From JACCZX01 sp040003315 (GTDB lineage: Bacteria; Pseudomonadota; Gammaproteobacteria; Burkholderiales; Burkholderiaceae_F): a DNA stretch of 12,663 nucleotides. Location of the stretch: NCBI GenBank assembly GCA_040003315.1, contig JBDUCU010000082.1:1-12663 (forward strand), given 5' to 3'. Made by a program: the position numbers and the translations under genes. Shown piece by piece: positions 7,208 through 12,663 of this stretch (its first letter is position 1; each line of letters starts with the position of its first letter). The notes beneath the pieces are model-generated. The model was not told the origin of the DNA and did no database searches. It worked only from the letters and a program-made list of their open reading frames with translations.

Positions 7208-8521
7208 TCAGGTATCGGTCTCAAGCGCCGCGCGCCGACCGCGCTCAATGTCGATCGACGCGATCAGCAGCAGTCCGATCACAAAAAATCCGCCGGTGAT
7301 CATCATGCCCAGGCGATGGTTGTTGTCGGTCAGATAGACGACAGCGCCGTACGTCAGCGGTCCCGCGATCGTGGCGACCTGCACCGACAGCGTCCATAGC
7401 CCGTAGAACTCCGCCAGCCGCGTTGTCGGTGCAAAAACTCCCGCCATCGCACGGCCTGCCGATTGGCTCGAGCCCATTGCAAGGCCCGCCAGATTGGCGG
7501 CGACCCAGAACAGCGCTGGCGTGGTGGCGAAAAATGCGACCGCCGTCATCGCGATCCACAGCAGCAGCGTCAGTGCCAGTGTGAGCTTGTGACCGAGCCG
7601 ATCCTGCACGTAGCCGAAGGCGAACGCGCCGATTGCCGCCGTGATGTTTACAACCAGTATCAACACCATAGTCTGCTCAAACGAAAATTTCATCACCTCC
7701 TGCGCGTAGATCGCCGCCAGCGCAATCACGACGGCAACGCCTGCCTGGTAGAAAGCGCCACAGACCAGCAAGCGCGCAAAATCGCGATAACGACCGATGT
7801 TTTTCAATGTGGCCGCCAGGCGCGACATTGAATCGCGGACCACGCCGATGCTCGCCTGCGCCTGCGCCTGCGCCTGCGGCTGCGAACGCTCTCGCAGGAT
7901 GAAAAGAGTCGGCAGTGCCGCGAGCGCGAAGATTCCCGCGGTGATCAGCATCGTGACGGGTACGAAGTGCTCGGCGTCCTTCCCGTGTCCGCGCGCCCAG
8001 ACCACGTAGGCGAGGCAGACCGCAAGAGTCAATAGACCGCCGAGGTAACCAAAGCTCCAGCCCCATCCCGAAACTTTTCCTAGCGCCGCTGGACGCGCGA
8101 TCTCCGGCAGGAACGCGCCGATCAGCGAGACACCCACCTGAAAGAAAAAATTGGAGACGACGATCGCGATCACAGCGATTGCAACGTCGCCGCGCCCGGC
8201 AAGTGCCAGTGCTGCGGTCGACACGACGCATCCGATCGTCGAAAGTCGCAGCAGCCACTGCTTGCGCGCGCGCAGGTCTGCGTAGGCTCCGATCAACGGC
8301 ATCGCAATCATCACGGCAGTGTTCGACACCGCGAGCATCGCGGTCCACACCAGCGTTGCCCAATCGGCACCGCTGGCCACCACGCCGACAAAGTAAGCAT
8401 TGAAAACTGCGGTCAGAACAACGGTCGTGTAGCCGGAGTTGGCGAAGTCGTACGCGGCCCACCAGAACACTTCGCGTGGACGTACGCCTGGATTCAACGC
8501 GGAGGAATCGAAGACCGGCAT
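7208..8521 (-). CDS. MFS transporter, UMF1 (Atg22-like) type
   Basis: 437 residues with about 12 hydrophobic spans. The N-terminal WAAYDFANSGY (22-31 region) is the signature of the UMF1 group of the major facilitator superfamily, and ADLRARKQ is the loop 2-3 motif. Substrates of bacterial UMF1 proteins are generally unknown. The central cytoplasmic loop holds a Q-A alternation encoded by a hexanucleotide repeat. The ATG at 8521 (MPVFDSS) is chosen because the protein then begins like relatives; an ATG at 8557 would add 12 residues, and neither has a clear ribosome site. It is divergent from the Lrp-type gene, which might regulate it. Confidence 0.85.
   Translation of the reverse strand: MPVFDSSALNPGVRPREVFWWAAYDFANSGYTTVVLTAVFNAYFVGVVASGADWATLVWTAMLAVSNTAVMIAMPLIGAYADLRARKQWLLRLSTIGCVVSTAALALAGRGDVAIAVIAIVVSNFFFQVGVSLIGAFLPEIARPAALGKVSGWGWSFGYLGGLLTLAVCLAYVVWARGHGKDAEHFVPVTMLITAGIFALAALPTLFILRERSQPQAQAQAQASIGVVRDSMSRLAATLKNIGRYRDFARLLVCGAFYQAGVAVVIALAAIYAQEVMKFSFEQTMVLILVVNITAAIGAFAFGYVQDRLGHKLTLALTLLLWIAMTAVAFFATTPALFWVAANLAGLAMGSSQSAGRAMAGVFAPTTRLAEFYGLWTLSVQVATIAGPLTYGAVVYLTDNNHRLGMMITGGFFVIGLLLIASIDIERGRRAALETDT
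7853..7882. repeat. Hexanucleotide tandem repeat CGCCTG inside the MFS gene
   Basis: Four perfect copies of CGCCTG (7853-7876) followed by one imperfect copy (CGGCTG). On the minus strand they encode alternating Gln and Ala in the cytoplasmic loop between the two transporter halves. Changes of copy number would stay in frame. Confidence 0.85.
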
Positions 8522-8599
8522 GGTTCGAACGTTGTCGCCGCAGAAACTGCGGCGCATGCTACGCGACCGCGCCCACGCTTCGATGACACCGCCGCTTCG

Positions 8600-8605
8600 T
8601 ATACT
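8600..8605 (+). promoter_or_regulatory. Candidate -10 box giving a leaderless Lrp-type mRNA
   Basis: TATACT (5 of 6 consensus) ends 5 nt before the ATG at 8611, so transcription from it would begin at or next to the start codon. There is no Shine-Dalgarno sequence in front of this ATG, consistent with leaderless translation. No good -35 is visible. Confidence 0.4.
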
Positions 8606-8610
8606 TGCCT

Positions 8611-9084
8611 ATGGCCACGCGCGACCTCGACCGCATCGATCGCAGAATCCTCGAGATCCTGCAGGCCGAAGGCCGAATGACGAATCAGGCGTTGTCGGAG
8701 CGAGTTGCGCTGAGCCCGCGCGCATGCCTGGACCGGGTGCGCCGCCTCGAGCGCTGGGGAATCATCTCGGGTTACATGGCGCTGATCGAGCCGCGCAAGC
8801 TCGGCAGCCTGCTAACTATCGTGGTCGAGGTCACGCTGAAAGACCAGACGCAGGCAACGCACGCACGCTTCGAGCAACGCGCTCGTGCGTCGGCTGAAGT
8901 GGTCGAGTGTTTTCTGGTGTCCGGTCAGTGTGATTACGTCTTGCGGCTGGCGTGTCGCGACCTCGATCACTACCGGGAATTGACCAACGCGTGGACCGAC
9001 GATCCGGCGTTGGGTGTCGAGAAGATTACATCGAAGCCTGAGCTGCAGACGGTTAAGCCGTTTCGAGGATATCCGTTGCCGTAG
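8611..9084 (+). CDS. Lrp/AsnC-family transcriptional regulator
   Basis: 157 residues, the usual size. The N-terminus (LDRIDRRILEILQAEGRMTNQALSERVALSPRACLDRVRRLE split over 6-47) is the Lrp helix-turn-helix, and residues 65-150 form the RAM ligand domain with VECFLVSGQCDYVLRL (98-113). Such proteins sense amino acids and commonly control adjacent amino acid genes. Here the next gene downstream, 135 nt away, is an ornithine/arginine catabolic fusion, so arginine or ornithine is the natural guess for the ligand; this is inference. The ATG at 8611 is preferred to a TTG two codons earlier. The MFS gene is divergent from it, leaving an 89-nt promoter region. Confidence 0.92.
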   Translation: MATRDLDRIDRRILEILQAEGRMTNQALSERVALSPRACLDRVRRLERWGIISGYMALIEPRKLGSLLTIVVEVTLKDQTQATHARFEQRARASAEVVECFLVSGQCDYVLRLACRDLDHYRELTNAWTDDPALGVEKITSKPELQTVKPFRGYPLP

Positions 9085-9092
9085 GGCGGGTT

Positions 9093-9104
9093 GCGGTGCA
9101 CCGC
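9093..9104. promoter_or_regulatory. Perfect 12-bp palindrome, candidate operator
   Basis: GCGGTGCACCGC lies 8 nt after the Lrp-type stop and about 125 nt before the fusion gene. It is a perfect inverted repeat without loop, the form of a protein-binding site rather than a terminator. Confidence 0.3.
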
Positions 9105-9137
9105 CGAAGCTGCAGCGGGCCGCCTCGTGACGCTCAG

Positions 9138-9153
9138 TTTCGGCGTTTCGGCG
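9138..9153. repeat. Tandem 8-bp repeat TTTCGGCG x2
   Basis: Two adjacent perfect copies of TTTCGGCG, 36 nt before a candidate -10 (TATATT, 9189-9194) for the fusion gene. Position suits a regulator site, but there is no direct evidence of binding. Confidence 0.3.
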
Positions 9154-9188
9154 TCCTTACTTCCGCCTCGAAGTACGCGCCGAGCCCC

Positions 9189-9214
9189 TATATTCAATCG
9201 GACATCGCAAGGGG
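9189..9214 (+). promoter_or_regulatory. Candidate -10 and ribosome site of the aminotransferase fusion
   Basis: TATATT (9189-9194) is a good -10 match without a clear -35. AAGGGG (9209-9214) lies 5 nt before the ATG at 9220 and fixes that start; an upstream in-frame start at 9091 would add 43 residues with no family similarity and no ribosome site. Confidence 0.5.
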
Positions 9215-9219
9215 CCGCA

Positions 9220-11391
9220 ATGAACGCGCGCGTGAACACAGACAACAGCCGAACGGCACAATCGATCGCCATCGAGCAAGACGTTGCGGCGCCGAACTAT
9301 GCGCCGATTCCGGTCGTACTCGAGCGCGGCCAGGGCAGTTGGCTATGGGACGCCGACGGCAAGCGCTATCTCGACTTCATGTCTGCCTACTCCGCGGTCA
9401 GTCACGGCCATGTCCATCCGCGGCTGGTGGCGGCACTGATCGAACAGGCGCAGCGCGTCGCAGTGACTTCGCGCGCGTATCACTCGACCGAGCTTGGGCC
9501 GTTTCTCGCCAAGCTGGTCGAAGTCGCCGATCTGAAGGGCCCTGCGAAAGCGCTGCCCGCTAGCGGCGGCGCGGAGTCCGTGGAAACGGCTATCAAGGCT
9601 GCGCGACGCTGGGGTTATCGCGCCAAGGGCATCGCCGCCGATCGCGCCAATATCGTCGTTGCAAACGGCAACTTCCATGGGCGGTCGACGACCATCGTTG
9701 GTTTCTCAACCGAGCCCGTGTATCGCTCCGATTTTGGTCCATTCGCCGCGGGCTTTCGACATTTCAATTTCGGCGATATCGACTCAATGCGTGCGGCAAT
9801 CGACGATGAGACCTGCGCGATATTGATCGAGCCGATTCAGGGTGAAGCCGGAATCGTGCTGCCGCCAGCCGGTTTTCTGCGCACGGCACGCGAGCTCGCC
9901 GATGAGCGCAATGTGCTGCTGATTCTGGATGAAATCCAGTCGGGCCTCGGTCGCACCGGCGAATGGTTTGCCTATATGCACGAAGGCGTACGCCCTGACG
10001 GCGTCATCGTTGGCAAAGCACTGGGCGGTGGCCTGCTTCCGGTGTCTGCCTTTGTCGCCGTCGACTCGGTGATGAACCTGCTTGAGCCTGGTAGTCACGG
10101 CTCGACCTTCGGCGGCAATCCGCTGGCCGCACGCGTGGGTCGCGAAGCGCTGGCAGTGATCGAGGAAGAAAATCTGGTGCAACGCAGCCGCGAGCTCGGC
10201 GCTCATCTGCTGTCGCGCCTGCGGAGCCTGTCGTCGCCGTTGATACGCGAAGTGCGCGGACGTGGGCTCTGGGTCGGCGTCGAGCTCGATCCAAAAGTCT
10301 CCGCACGCGCTGTCGCCGAGCAGATGGCTGTCAAAGGCGTGTTGACCAAGGACACGCACGAAACCGTGATCCGTTTCGCCCCGCCGTTGACAATTGACAT
10401 CGAGGCGCTGGACTGGGGTATCGATGTGTTCGCGTCGGTGCTTGATGAATTTGAGCCACGCCGCGCGAGACGGGTTGATCGGAGTACCCGTCAACGCGGC
10501 ACGACTGCGCACCTGATGATGAGTGCACCCGAACATTTTCAGGTGAGCTACACAATCAATCCCTGGATGGAACCTTCTCAGTGGTCGGTGTCGGCCAAAA
10601 AGCTTGCGCTGGACGCAAACCGTGGCTGGAGCGCGCTGAAAAAAACTTATGAGCGCCTCGGTGCGCGAGTTGAAGTGCAGCCTCCCGTCGAAGGTCTGCC
10701 CGACATGGTCTTTACTGCGAACGCGGCCGTGGTGCTCGATCGCAAGGTGCTGCTTGCGCGTTTCTTGTGCGCCGAGCGGCAGGGCGAGGAGGCACACAAT
10801 CGTGCGTTCTTCGAAGGACTCAAGGCGCGCGGCGCGGTTGATTCGATCGTCGAAGCTCCGCCCGGACTGTACTTCGAAGGCGCCGGTGATGCGATCTGGG
10901 ATGCCAGCCGGCATCTGATCTGGACTGGCTATGGCCAGCGTTCGAGCCGCGACATGTTTCGTACGATCGAACACCTGTACGGCGTGCCAGCCATCGCGCT
11001 CGAACTGATCGACCCTCGTTTTTATCACCTCGACACGTGCTTCTGCGTTCTGTCGGGTGGTGATGTGCTGTGGTATCCGAAGGCATTTTCCGACAGCGCT
11101 GCAGCCGCGGTGCGCGAGATCGTCGGCGCCGACGCGTTGATTGAAGCCACGGATGACGATGCATCCCATCTGGGAGTCAACTCAGTGTCGATCGGACGCC
11201 ACGTCGTGATGTGCCATGCCTCCGAATCCGCGCGCGCCGAACTCGCCGAGCGCGGATACGACGTCACGATCGTTCCGCTCGAATCGTTCAATCGGTCGGG
11301 CGGCGCCGCCTACTGTCTGACACTGCGGCTGGACCTCACGACGTCGGCGAGCGGGTCCTCAACTCAATCGGACTTGCGTCGCGCTGCGTAA
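9220..11391 (+). CDS. Fusion: ornithine aminotransferase (RocD) + ArgZ/AgrE-type arginine dihydrolase domain
   Basis: One uninterrupted 723-residue reading frame with two enzymes. Residues 15-412 are a class III PLP aminotransferase close to ornithine aminotransferase: YSAVSHGHVHPRL, SRAYHS, NFHGRSTT, LDEIQSGLGRTG (D237) and VGKALGGG with PLP lysine K266. It would convert ornithine and 2-oxoglutarate to glutamate semialdehyde and glutamate. After a basic linker (about 413-432), residues 433-710 match the guanidino-modifying domain of cyanobacterial ArgZ/AgrE: INPWM (N447), PDMVFTANA (N501), RFLCAERQGEE, FEGAGDA (E553, D557), FYHLDTCF (H603) and catalytic C699 in GGAAYCLTLRL. That family hydrolyses arginine to ornithine, CO2 and ammonia. 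The two halves would thus form consecutive steps of arginine catabolism in the cytoplasm. Module identities are strong; activity and substrate transfer are inferred. The linker ends in MMSAPEHF, which looks like the former start of a separate gene. Confidence 0.9.
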   Translation: MNARVNTDNSRTAQSIAIEQDVAAPNYAPIPVVLERGQGSWLWDADGKRYLDFMSAYSAVSHGHVHPRLVAALIEQAQRVAVTSRAYHSTELGPFLAKLVEVADLKGPAKALPASGGAESVETAIKAARRWGYRAKGIAADRANIVVANGNFHGRSTTIVGFSTEPVYRSDFGPFAAGFRHFNFGDIDSMRAAIDDETCAILIEPIQGEAGIVLPPAGFLRTARELADERNVLLILDEIQSGLGRTGEWFAYMHEGVRPDGVIVGKALGGGLLPVSAFVAVDSVMNLLEPGSHGSTFGGNPLAARVGREALAVIEEENLVQRSRELGAHLLSRLRSLSSPLIREVRGRGLWVGVELDPKVSARAVAEQMAVKGVLTKDTHETVIRFAPPLTIDIEALDWGIDVFASVLDEFEPRRARRVDRSTRQRGTTAHLMMSAPEHFQVSYTINPWMEPSQWSVSAKKLALDANRGWSALKKTYERLGARVEVQPPVEGLPDMVFTANAAVVLDRKVLLARFLCAERQGEEAHNRAFFEGLKARGAVDSIVEAPPGLYFEGAGDAIWDASRHLIWTGYGQRSSRDMFRTIEHLYGVPAIALELIDPRFYHLDTCFCVLSGGDVLWYPKAFSDSAAAAVREIVGADALIEATDDDASHLGVNSVSIGRHVVMCHASESARAELAERGYDVTIVPLESFNRSGGAAYCLTLRLDLTTSASGSSTQSDLRRAA

Positions 11392-11599
11392 GAGGGACAG
11401 ACAAATCAGCGCAAGCAGATCGGCTTTGAACAACATTGCCGAAATGATCGCCTGCAGGCCCGCAGCCGCGCGGCGCAATAAGCCCAGAGCGGTCGTTCGA
11501 TCCTTGTCTACTGTCCGCAAGATCTGCTGCAAAGACTCATTACGTAGCGCTGCCCCTTCCGAATCCCGGGTTTCCTGCGCCTTTTCCCGGATTTGTTAG
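11392..11599. other. Stretch between fusion gene and integron with no recognised gene
   Basis: No integrase fragment or RNA gene was recognised in any frame. On the minus strand an open frame of 78 codons (11595-11359) exists, bounded by TAA upstream and lacking ATG or GTG at its beginning, with a helical first half and a leucine/alanine-rich second half. It overlaps the end of the fusion gene and is not called as a gene. This is where the integron integrase would normally lie. Confidence 0.5.
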
Positions 11600-11621
11600 G
11601 ACTGTATATATAACCAGTATA
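11600..11621 (-). promoter_or_regulatory. LexA (SOS) box within a PintI-like integron promoter
   Basis: CTGTATATATAACCAG (11602-11617) fits CTG-N10-CAG exactly and nearly equals the E. coli SOS consensus, with flanking A and TA also matching. On the minus strand a -10-like TATACT (11621-11616) overlaps the box, and the sequence past it reads CAGTCCTAACAA, as in the intI1 promoter (CAGTCATAACAA). In class 1 integrons LexA represses the integrase from this position. Here no intI reading frame follows. Confidence 0.75.
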
Positions 11622-11669
11622 AGCGTGGAGAGCAAGGCGCAGCGCGCCGCAGCGACCAACGACGGTCCC

Positions 11670-11730
11670 ATGTTATGCCGCAGGGGCAGGATTTAGGAGC
11701 AGAATCCTGCGGTCTAAAACACGTTAGAGC
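11670..11730 (+). other. attI-like integron recombination site
   Basis: ATGTTATGCCGCAGGGGCAG, then TCTAAAACAC immediately before the core GTTAGAGC (11723-11730), resembles attI1 (ATGTTACGCAGCAGGGCAG, CCTAAAACAAA, GTTAGGC). Recombination would occur between G11723 and T11724. It lies about 105 nt from the LexA box, the same order and orientation as in class 1 integrons. It differs by an inserted perfect 8-bp inverted repeat, GCAGGATT/AATCCTGC (11686-11693 and 11703-11710). Confidence 0.75.
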
Positions 11731-12163
11731 TCATACGGCATGGCGTCTGTCACCCTCGATACAACCGCGATTCACGACTTCGAATCGTTTCACCGTGAAT
11801 GCAAAAGATCCTTTGGCTTTCCAGGTTTTTACGGTCGCAATATGAATGCCTGGATCGATTGCCTTTCATACCTACCAGACGGAGATGGACTGTCTTCGTT
11901 TGAGCTACTGGCAGGCGAGCAACTCTTCATTCGCGTCCCGAACTTTGAAGCGTTTTCTAGGCGAGTCCCTGAAGTCTCAACTGGGCTGCTCGAGTGCGTG
12001 GCTTTCGTCAATCGTCGCTACATCGAAGCCAACGACGTACCGCGCCTTGTAATTGTTCTCGAGTGAGCTCTAACCGGTCATTCGAGCGGACATCCAACGG
12101 CGGGGCGCGTTTGCGCGCCTTCCCTACCACCGTGCGGCCGTTGACTGCCGCTCAATTCCAACG
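11724..12163 (+). mobile_element. Integron gene cassette 1 (barstar-family gene plus attC)
   Basis: A 440-bp unit bounded by core sites GTTAGAGC (11723) and GTTAGGC (12163). The GCTCTAAC that opens its attC is the exact reverse complement of the GTTAGAGC at its left end, as expected for a cassette integrated by cleavage after the G. It holds a single promoterless gene starting 16 nt inside, in the usual orientation away from attI. Confidence 0.85.
11740..12066 (+). CDS. Barstar-family protein (ribonuclease inhibitor fold), integron-borne
   Basis: 108 residues, against about 90 for barstar of Bacillus amyloliquefaciens. Residues 10-43 align well: DFESFHRECKRSFGF, then FYGRNMNAWIDCL matches barstar's YYGENLDALWDCL, and the end VPRLVIVLE gives the last beta strand. 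Barstar blocks barnase with an acidic face including D35 and D39; here the first is Asn (N36) and the second is kept (D40), so the target may be another nuclease or toxin. No barnase-like or other toxin gene is beside it, making it an orphan immunity-type gene. It starts 16 nt after the attI junction without a strong ribosome site and ends just before attC. Codon use is less GC-biased than the chromosome on the left. Confidence 0.85.
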   Translation: MASVTLDTTAIHDFESFHRECKRSFGFPGFYGRNMNAWIDCLSYLPDGDGLSSFELLAGEQLFIRVPNFEAFSRRVPEVSTGLLECVAFVNRRYIEANDVPRLVIVLE

Positions 12164-12170
12164 TTAGGCG
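12067..12170 (+). other. attC site (59-base element) of cassette 1
   Basis: About 104 bp. Outer cores are GCTCTAAC (12067-12074) and GTTAGGC (12163-12169). The inner arms pair: ATT-C-GAGCGG (12080-12089) with CCGCTCAAT (12148-12156), leaving C12083 unpaired as the characteristic extrahelical base, and CAACGGC (12095-12101) with GCCGTTG (12137-12143). The terminal region folds further with GGCGCG/CGCGCC (12104-12109 and 12114-12119). This is a complete, apparently recombination-competent site. Confidence 0.9.
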
Positions 12171-12663
12171 GCATAGATGCACATCACCGGAGCATGCCGT
12201 GCATCGGTAGGGATCATCCGAAACGTGATAGCCCGGTGTGGACTCAACAAGTCCTTGCGGAGGTGCCAACCATGGCGATTGAGTTCTTCGAAGAGAGTAA
12301 CGTCGGCACACGAAGACTGCCGCGTTCAGTGGCGACCAAGGCTGCCGGCTTTGTGTTTGTTTCCGGCCAAATCGCCCGAGACGAAACTGGCGCCTTGGTC
12401 GTGGGCGGGATTGAAGCCCACACCCGCCAGACGATGAAGAACGTCGCTTTTGCACTTGCATTGGCCGGTTGCACGCTTGACGACGTAGTGAAAGCCACCG
12501 TCTGGCTAGACGACGCACATGATTTCGATGAATTCAACCGCGTTTACAGCGAGTTCTTTCCTAGCAAACGACCAGCGCGTTCAACATTGCAAGCGACAAA
12601 CGTGGTCGGCACCAAGATTGAAATCGAGGTCATTGCCTTCAAGCCTTGAGGCGGGCTTTCTGA
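12164..12663 (+). mobile_element. Integron gene cassette 2, incomplete (RidA-family gene)
   Basis: Begins at the TTAGGC side of the core cut after G12163 and continues beyond the window. An attC opening with about GCCTAAC is predicted shortly to the right but is not in view. The first 108 nt are non-coding leader, with an inverted repeat GATGCAC/GTGCATC (12176-12182 and 12199-12205). Confidence 0.75.
12272..12649 (+). CDS. RidA-family protein (YjgF/YER057c/UK114), integron-borne
   Basis: 125 residues, the normal length. FVFVSGQIARDETGALV, THRQTMKNV-like AHTRQTMKNVAFAL, FNRVYSEFF, RPARSTLQA and KIEIEVIAF are the recurrent blocks of the family; R103 and E117 match the substrate-binding arginine and the glutamate used by RidA enzymes. 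RidA hydrolyses reactive imine/enamine intermediates made by PLP enzymes, although some family members do other work. GGAGG (12259-12263) lies 8 nt before the ATG at 12272 and fixes the start; an ATG at 12194 would add 26 residues without similarity. It is the second cassette gene, so it may be read from the integron promoter. Confidence 0.9.
   Translation: MAIEFFEESNVGTRRLPRSVATKAAGFVFVSGQIARDETGALVVGGIEAHTRQTMKNVAFALALAGCTLDDVVKATVWLDDAHDFDEFNRVYSEFFPSKRPARSTLQATNVVGTKIEIEVIAFKP

Noticed and set aside
9784..11169. Minus-strand open frame of 461 codons opposite the fusion gene
   Set aside because: Length alone is expected from codon bias here. The sense strand has intact catalytic motifs for two enzymes.
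11392..11600. Possible remnant of an integron integrase
   Set aside because: All three minus-strand frames were read, and none shows tyrosine recombinase motifs or an IntI-like N-terminus.
12650..12663. Terminator or second attC after the RidA gene
   Set aside because: Only 14 nt remain. A short complementary pair is visible, but no attC core or T run can be confirmed.

Overview
The window looks like chromosome of a GC-rich proteobacterium, most likely a betaproteobacterium of the Burkholderiales type. This is inferred from the gene families (branched-chain-type ABC solute receptor, FCD-type GntR regulator, close PrpE match, ArgZ/AgrE-type enzyme), compact overlapping operons and strong G/C bias at third codon positions. 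From about 11.4 kb the composition becomes visibly more mixed and the sequence changes to integron DNA.

Layout. (1) 1-1884, minus strand: a PanB-like enzyme, an FCD/GntR regulator overlapping it by 4 nt, then the 5' end of a secreted ABC solute-binding protein that runs off the left edge. This reads as a small uptake/catabolic unit. (2) 1976-2809, plus strand: a membrane di-iron hydroxylase of the sterol desaturase/fatty acid hydroxylase superfamily, divergent from the PanB-like gene across a shared promoter region. (3) 2976-7197, plus strand: a tightly packed run of response regulator with degenerate GGDEF-like domain, propionyl-CoA synthetase (prpE), YdcF-like membrane protein and GlcG/HbpS-like protein, with overlaps of 41 and 4 nt and then a 10-nt gap. 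(4) 7208-8521, minus strand: a UMF1-type MFS transporter, converging on the previous unit. (5) 8611-11391, plus strand: an Lrp/AsnC regulator followed by a 723-residue two-domain protein joining an ornithine aminotransferase to an ArgZ/AgrE-type arginine dihydrolase domain. The protein could carry arginine through ornithine to glutamate semialdehyde in one polypeptide. (6) 11600-12663: an integron platform without a visible integrase gene. A LexA box sits in a PintI-like promoter, followed by an attI-like site, a complete cassette (barstar-family protein plus a well-formed attC), and the start of a second cassette carrying a RidA-family gene.

The most notable items are the aminotransferase-dihydrolase fusion, the integrase-less integron with an orphan barstar cassette, and the PanB-like enzyme that lacks two of the three canonical Mg2+ ligands. 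No rRNA, tRNA, CRISPR array or transposase was seen.
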